From NCBI GenBank assembly GCA_021800745.1, contig JAJYYS010000053.1, forward strand, positions 1 to 9,795: a stretch of DNA of 9,795 nt, given 5' to 3'. Each line of letters begins with the position of its first letter. Position 1 is the stretch's first letter. A program made the translations under genes and the position numbers. Shown here piece after piece: positions 7,268 to 9,795 of the stretch. The DNA is from a bacterium. Its GTDB lineage: Bacteria > SZUA-79 > Acidulodesulfobacterales > Acidulodesulfobacteraceae. The notes beneath the pieces are model-generated. The model searched no databases and was not told where the DNA came from. It saw only the letters and a list, made by a program, of their open reading frames with translations.

Positions 7268-8590
7268 ATGGAAAAAGAAGAAAACATGCATAGCGGAAAA
7301 AGCCGTAACAGGAGACGCGGAAGAGGCAGGTTTCCTCTGTTTAATAAGCGTTCGCTATACAGAGGACTCCATTTCTTTAAGGTATTGGGTCCGGGTTTTG
7401 TAGTTATGATTGCCGATATGGATGCAGGTTCCGTCACGACGGCGGGCGTTTCGGGAGCTCAGTGGGGATATAAGCTCATACCCCTTCAAATACTTTTGAT
7501 ACCTATTTTATATTTAATACAGTCAATGACTTCGAGACTCGGGTGCGTTACCAGAAAGGGACACGGAGAGCTGATAAAAGAATATTACGGCAGTAAGTGG
7601 GCGGCATTTGCTACGATTACCCTGTTTCTTGTGGTTTTTACGGCGCTTATTACCGAATTTTCCGGAATTGCGGCAAGCGGAGAGATATTCGGCATACCCA
7701 AAGTCTATAGCGTGGGTATAAGCTTTTTAATCCTCCTGTTTGTCGTTTTTACGGGAAGCTACCGCAGGGCGGAAAATATCGCGCTTATCTTTTCTCTTAC
7801 GGGATTTGTATTCATACCTGCGGCTATATTTGCCCATCCGGATATACATCAGCTTGTTTTTAAAGGATTGTTAGGTTCGCAACCCCTTGGAAACAAAGAT
7901 TATATATGGCTTATAGCGGCAAATGCCGGAGCCGTTGTAATGCCGTGGATGATTTATTACCAGCAAAGCGCTACGGTCGATAAAAATTTATGCAAAAAAG
8001 ACGTTAAGCTGGCGGAAGCGGATACCCTTATAGGTAGCATCGCAACGCAGGTTCTTATGATTGCGGTTATAGTTATGACCGCCGCTACTCTGTATAAAGC
8101 TCATATAGTTCCGTCAACCGCAAAAGATATCGGCCGGTCCTTAATACCTTTAGCCGGAAAATATGCGGGAGCTTTGTTTGCCGTCGGTCTTTACAGTTCG
8201 AGCCTTTTGGCGGCTTTCGTAGTTTCTATGGCGTTTACGTGGGCGGCGGGGGAAACATGGGGATATAAACACAGCTTGAACCATCGTTTCGGCGAGGCAA
8301 AACTTTTTTATTTCATATATATAGCATTAATTTTCGTATCGGCTATGCTTGTTCTTATACCCGGCATACCGCTCGTAACTATTATGGTTGACGTAGAAGC
8401 ATTTAACGGCTTCATCCTTCCGATAGTCCTCGGATTTTTGATAGCGCTTGCAGGGAGCAAAAGAATACTTGGAGAATATGCCTATTCTAAAAAATCTATA
8501 GCGGCGGTGGGCATACTAGGGTTGGTAATGGTGATTTTGGGGATAATGACGGCGCTTCCGCAGAGCTGGCTGAATTATATCCATCTATAG
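7268..8590 (+). CDS. Divergent Nramp-family divalent metal transporter
   Basis: An inner-membrane Nramp-type (PF01566) secondary transporter of about 440 residues with some eleven hydrophobic helices; canonical members import Mn2+ or Fe2+ with protons. The TM1 region reads GPGFVVMIADMDAGSVTTAG: the canonical DPGN metal motif is DAGS, keeping the Asp and Gly but not Pro and Asn. TM6 reads GAVVMPWMIYYQQS: the metal-ligand Met is kept, while the conserved His of MPH is Trp. The N-terminus is very basic (RNRRRGRGR). ATG 7268 is chosen; TTG 7256 sits too close to AAGG (7251-7254), and ATG 7286 is a third option. It lies behind a sigma70 promoter with a Fur-like operator, and the outer-membrane barrel gene follows by 18 bp, so iron or manganese uptake is likely. 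Specificity is inferred; the altered site could change it. Confidence 0.9.
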   Translation: MEKEENMHSGKSRNRRRGRGRFPLFNKRSLYRGLHFFKVLGPGFVVMIADMDAGSVTTAGVSGAQWGYKLIPLQILLIPILYLIQSMTSRLGCVTRKGHGELIKEYYGSKWAAFATITLFLVVFTALITEFSGIAASGEIFGIPKVYSVGISFLILLFVVFTGSYRRAENIALIFSLTGFVFIPAAIFAHPDIHQLVFKGLLGSQPLGNKDYIWLIAANAGAVVMPWMIYYQQSATVDKNLCKKDVKLAEADTLIGSIATQVLMIAVIVMTAATLYKAHIVPSTAKDIGRSLIPLAGKYAGALFAVGLYSSSLLAAFVVSMAFTWAAGETWGYKHSLNHRFGEAKLFYFIYIALIFVSAMLVLIPGIPLVTIMVDVEAFNGFILPIVLGFLIALAGSKRILGEYAYSKKSIAAVGILGLVMVILGIMTALPQSWLNYIHL

Positions 8591-8608
8591 AATACGAATG
8601 ATGTTAAT

Positions 8609-9499
8609 ATGGAAAATGTTAAAATGGAAATAAGATATGCGGCGCGGGACGGATACCCCGCATTATTTTTTGCGGCAGTTTTTTTTGCCGTTATTTTCGG
8701 CTTTCTATCTGCGGTTTCAGAGGCCGGCGGCTTTCCGCCGACAGTTCACGACCCGTGTGCCGGAAACGGGGCGCTCTTGTCCATACTCGACAGGCCGACG
8801 GTGTCTGATTCGTCCTGTGCGGTAAAACCCGGAAAAGTAGTCTTAGAAGCCGGCATACAAGATTCATTCTTTAATAAACAAGGATTTAAATCCGAACAGG
8901 TTGAATATCCATATGCCGAAATAAGAGCAGGGATTCCCGGAAATAACGAGATTAAATTTTTTCCGCCGAATTATGATGTATTAACCTATCCCGGCTCTAG
9001 ACTTCCGTCTTCAAGCGGATACGACGATTCGGGAATAGGATTCAAGCACGAATTCGGATATACCCGTCATCTCGTCTATTCCGCCGACGTGCTGGTTACT
9101 TTTCCGTCCGGCACTAACGGATTCCAAAATTACGGAACCGATTTTACCGTTAACGGGCAGTTCACATATTCGTTGACGGATGCCCTATCCGTCCAATTTG
9201 CCCCGGGCATGTCTTCTTTTACTATGCTTTCGGATAACGGCAGCCCGCACAGATTCTTCAGTTTTAACCCCGATTTTGTAGCGGCTTACCAGTTTACCCC
9301 GTCTTTTCAATTGTATGGAGAGTTTTTCAGAAATTCCATACAGGGAGCTGGATTATCCGGCAATTACTGGTTCGACGGAGGATTTCAATATTTGATTACC
9401 AATAACATCGAGATAGATGCGGAATACGGAGTATTCCTCGACCCGCCTTCGGGAAGTTCGGGGCATTACATCGGTTTCGGAACCGGCTTGCTGTTTTAA
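8609..9499 (+). CDS. Predicted outer-membrane beta-barrel protein (Phenol_MetA_deg / transporter-like)
   Basis: A 296-residue exported protein. A signal peptide is clear: hydrophobic stretch at residues ~18-35 and a likely cleavage after SEA (residue 39). The mature part is rich in alternating aromatic and polar strands, with repeated turns of Gly, Asn, Asp and Ser, and ends in IGFGTGLLF with a C-terminal Phe, the usual outer-membrane assembly signal. The layout resembles the PF13557 family (putative MetA-pathway of phenol degradation outer-membrane proteins); that family match is from memory of its pattern and is moderate. Motifs such as GFKHEFGY, LVTFPSG and DAEYGVFLDPPSG fit a 10-12-strand barrel. 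It follows the Nramp-like gene by 18 bp, suggesting one operon and perhaps metal passage across the outer membrane. The start is uncertain: no good Shine-Dalgarno at ATG 8609, and ATG 8624 is an alternative. Confidence 0.8.
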   Translation: MENVKMEIRYAARDGYPALFFAAVFFAVIFGFLSAVSEAGGFPPTVHDPCAGNGALLSILDRPTVSDSSCAVKPGKVVLEAGIQDSFFNKQGFKSEQVEYPYAEIRAGIPGNNEIKFFPPNYDVLTYPGSRLPSSSGYDDSGIGFKHEFGYTRHLVYSADVLVTFPSGTNGFQNYGTDFTVNGQFTYSLTDALSVQFAPGMSSFTMLSDNGSPHRFFSFNPDFVAAYQFTPSFQLYGEFFRNSIQGAGLSGNYWFDGGFQYLITNNIEIDAEYGVFLDPPSGSSGHYIGFGTGLLF

Positions 9500-9581
9500 T
9501 AAAAGTCGTCTAATAAAAGGTAATTCCCCAAATCCTGATTTAGAAATTTTTATATATGGATTACCTGAATTACTTAATAAT

Positions 9582-9639
9582 GTCATTGCGAGCGCACTAT
9601 CCCGTCATTGCGAGCGCACTATCCCGTCATTGCGAGCGC
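9582..9639 (+). repeat. 22-bp tandem repeat (2.6 copies)
   Basis: Two identical 22-bp units, 9582-9603 and 9604-9625, start GTCATTGCGAGCGCAC and end TATCCC; a third starts at 9626 and matches for 14 bases before diverging into AGCGAAGCAATCTCG. The pattern suggests slippage or stepwise growth of the left side of the palindrome. Confidence 0.9.
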
Positions 9640-9690
9640 AGCGAAGCAATCTCGTTTTAGATTGATTAGCTGCGCTCGCAATGACGGGAT
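9621..9690. repeat. Core CATTGCGAGC palindrome, copy 2
   Basis: Perfect 22-bp inverted repeat 9621-9642 / 9669-9690, then a 4/4 internal loop, then a 6-bp stem CAATCT / AGATTG (9647-9652 / 9659-9664) with a 6-base loop. It shares CATTGCGAGC and GAAGCAATCTCG with the core at 3807-3862. Confidence 0.88.
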
Positions 9691-9736
9691 ATTAGAATTT
9701 ATTAAATATTTTCTAAATCGGGATTTGGGAATTTAT

Positions 9737-9795
9737 TTAAGGTTTTAAAAAAGCGTATCCCTGTTCTTCTTTTTCGGCTATATAGGCAAGTATTC
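9737..9795 (-). CDS. 3' end of a probable - strand gene, product unknown
   Basis: On the - strand a frame is open from the window edge and ends at TAA (9737-9739), giving the last 18 residues ILAYIAEKEEQGYAFLKP. The other two - strand frames contain an early stop or give an unlikely basic peptide. The amino-acid make-up is ordinary for a cytoplasmic protein, and the location just beyond a palindrome that would end two convergent genes makes sense. I do not recognise the family from so short a piece, and it may be non-coding. Confidence 0.4.
   Translation of the reverse strand, partial: ILAYIAEKEEQGYAFLKP

Larger units (their letters stand above)
9522..9733. repeat. Nested palindromic repeat region, copy 2, between convergent genes
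   Basis: Outer inverted repeat 9522-9544 / 9712-9733 (23 versus 22 bp, one mismatch and one gap, core CAAATCCTGATTTA / TAAATCGGGATTTG) encloses the CATTGCGAGC core. The outer arms are unlike those of the element at 3727-3884, and no abutting direct repeat was found. It lies between the barrel gene and a probable - strand gene, so it may also act as a two-way terminator. No reading frame here looks coding. Confidence 0.7.

Noticed and set aside
9417..9665. 82-codon + strand frame running into the palindrome
   Set aside because: It is out of frame with the barrel gene, and its tail is translated repeat sequence.
9582..9690. Short repeats that might be a CRISPR array
   Set aside because: The 22-bp units are directly adjacent with no variable spacers, and the third unit turns into a hairpin; no cas gene is nearby.

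Overview
The window is AT-rich chromosomal DNA from a Gram-negative bacterium. A predicted outer-membrane beta-barrel with a signal peptide supports an outer membrane, and several genes have clear Shine-Dalgarno sequences. Gene content and base use would suit a deltaproteobacterium-like lineage, but I cannot fix the taxon from sequence alone.

Left part (1-5139, all + strand): a high-affinity K+ uptake locus. It starts inside kdpA (C-terminal ~318 residues), then kdpC (GTG start), then kdpB. The order A-C-B departs from the usual A-B-C. After a 267-bp gap holding a MITE-like palindromic element comes a short KdpD. It has only the KdpD ATPase domain plus a USP domain; the membrane segments and histidine kinase are absent, and no kdpE is present in the window.

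Middle (5200-7106): rarA (AAA+ replication-restart ATPase) lies on the - strand, convergent with the short kdpD. Divergent from rarA, across a perfect 18-bp inverted repeat that overlaps the rarA start codon, is a small CopZ-like heavy-metal-binding protein with a CxxC motif. Immediately after it lies the C-terminal remnant of an FAD/NAD(P) disulfide oxidoreductase, interrupted by one in-frame TAA.

Right part (7107-9795): a strong sigma70-type promoter overlapped by a Fur-box-like inverted repeat precedes a divergent Nramp-family metal transporter and, 18 bp later, the outer-membrane barrel protein. This looks like an iron- or manganese-responsive uptake unit. A second palindromic repeat region, carrying the same core as the kdp-side element plus 22-bp tandem copies, separates the barrel gene from the 3' end of a probable - strand gene at the window edge.

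No wholly new multi-gene system is evident. The best leads are the two nested palindromic elements, the Fur-like operator on a divergent Nramp operon, the operator-like palindrome over the rarA start, and the kinase-less KdpD.
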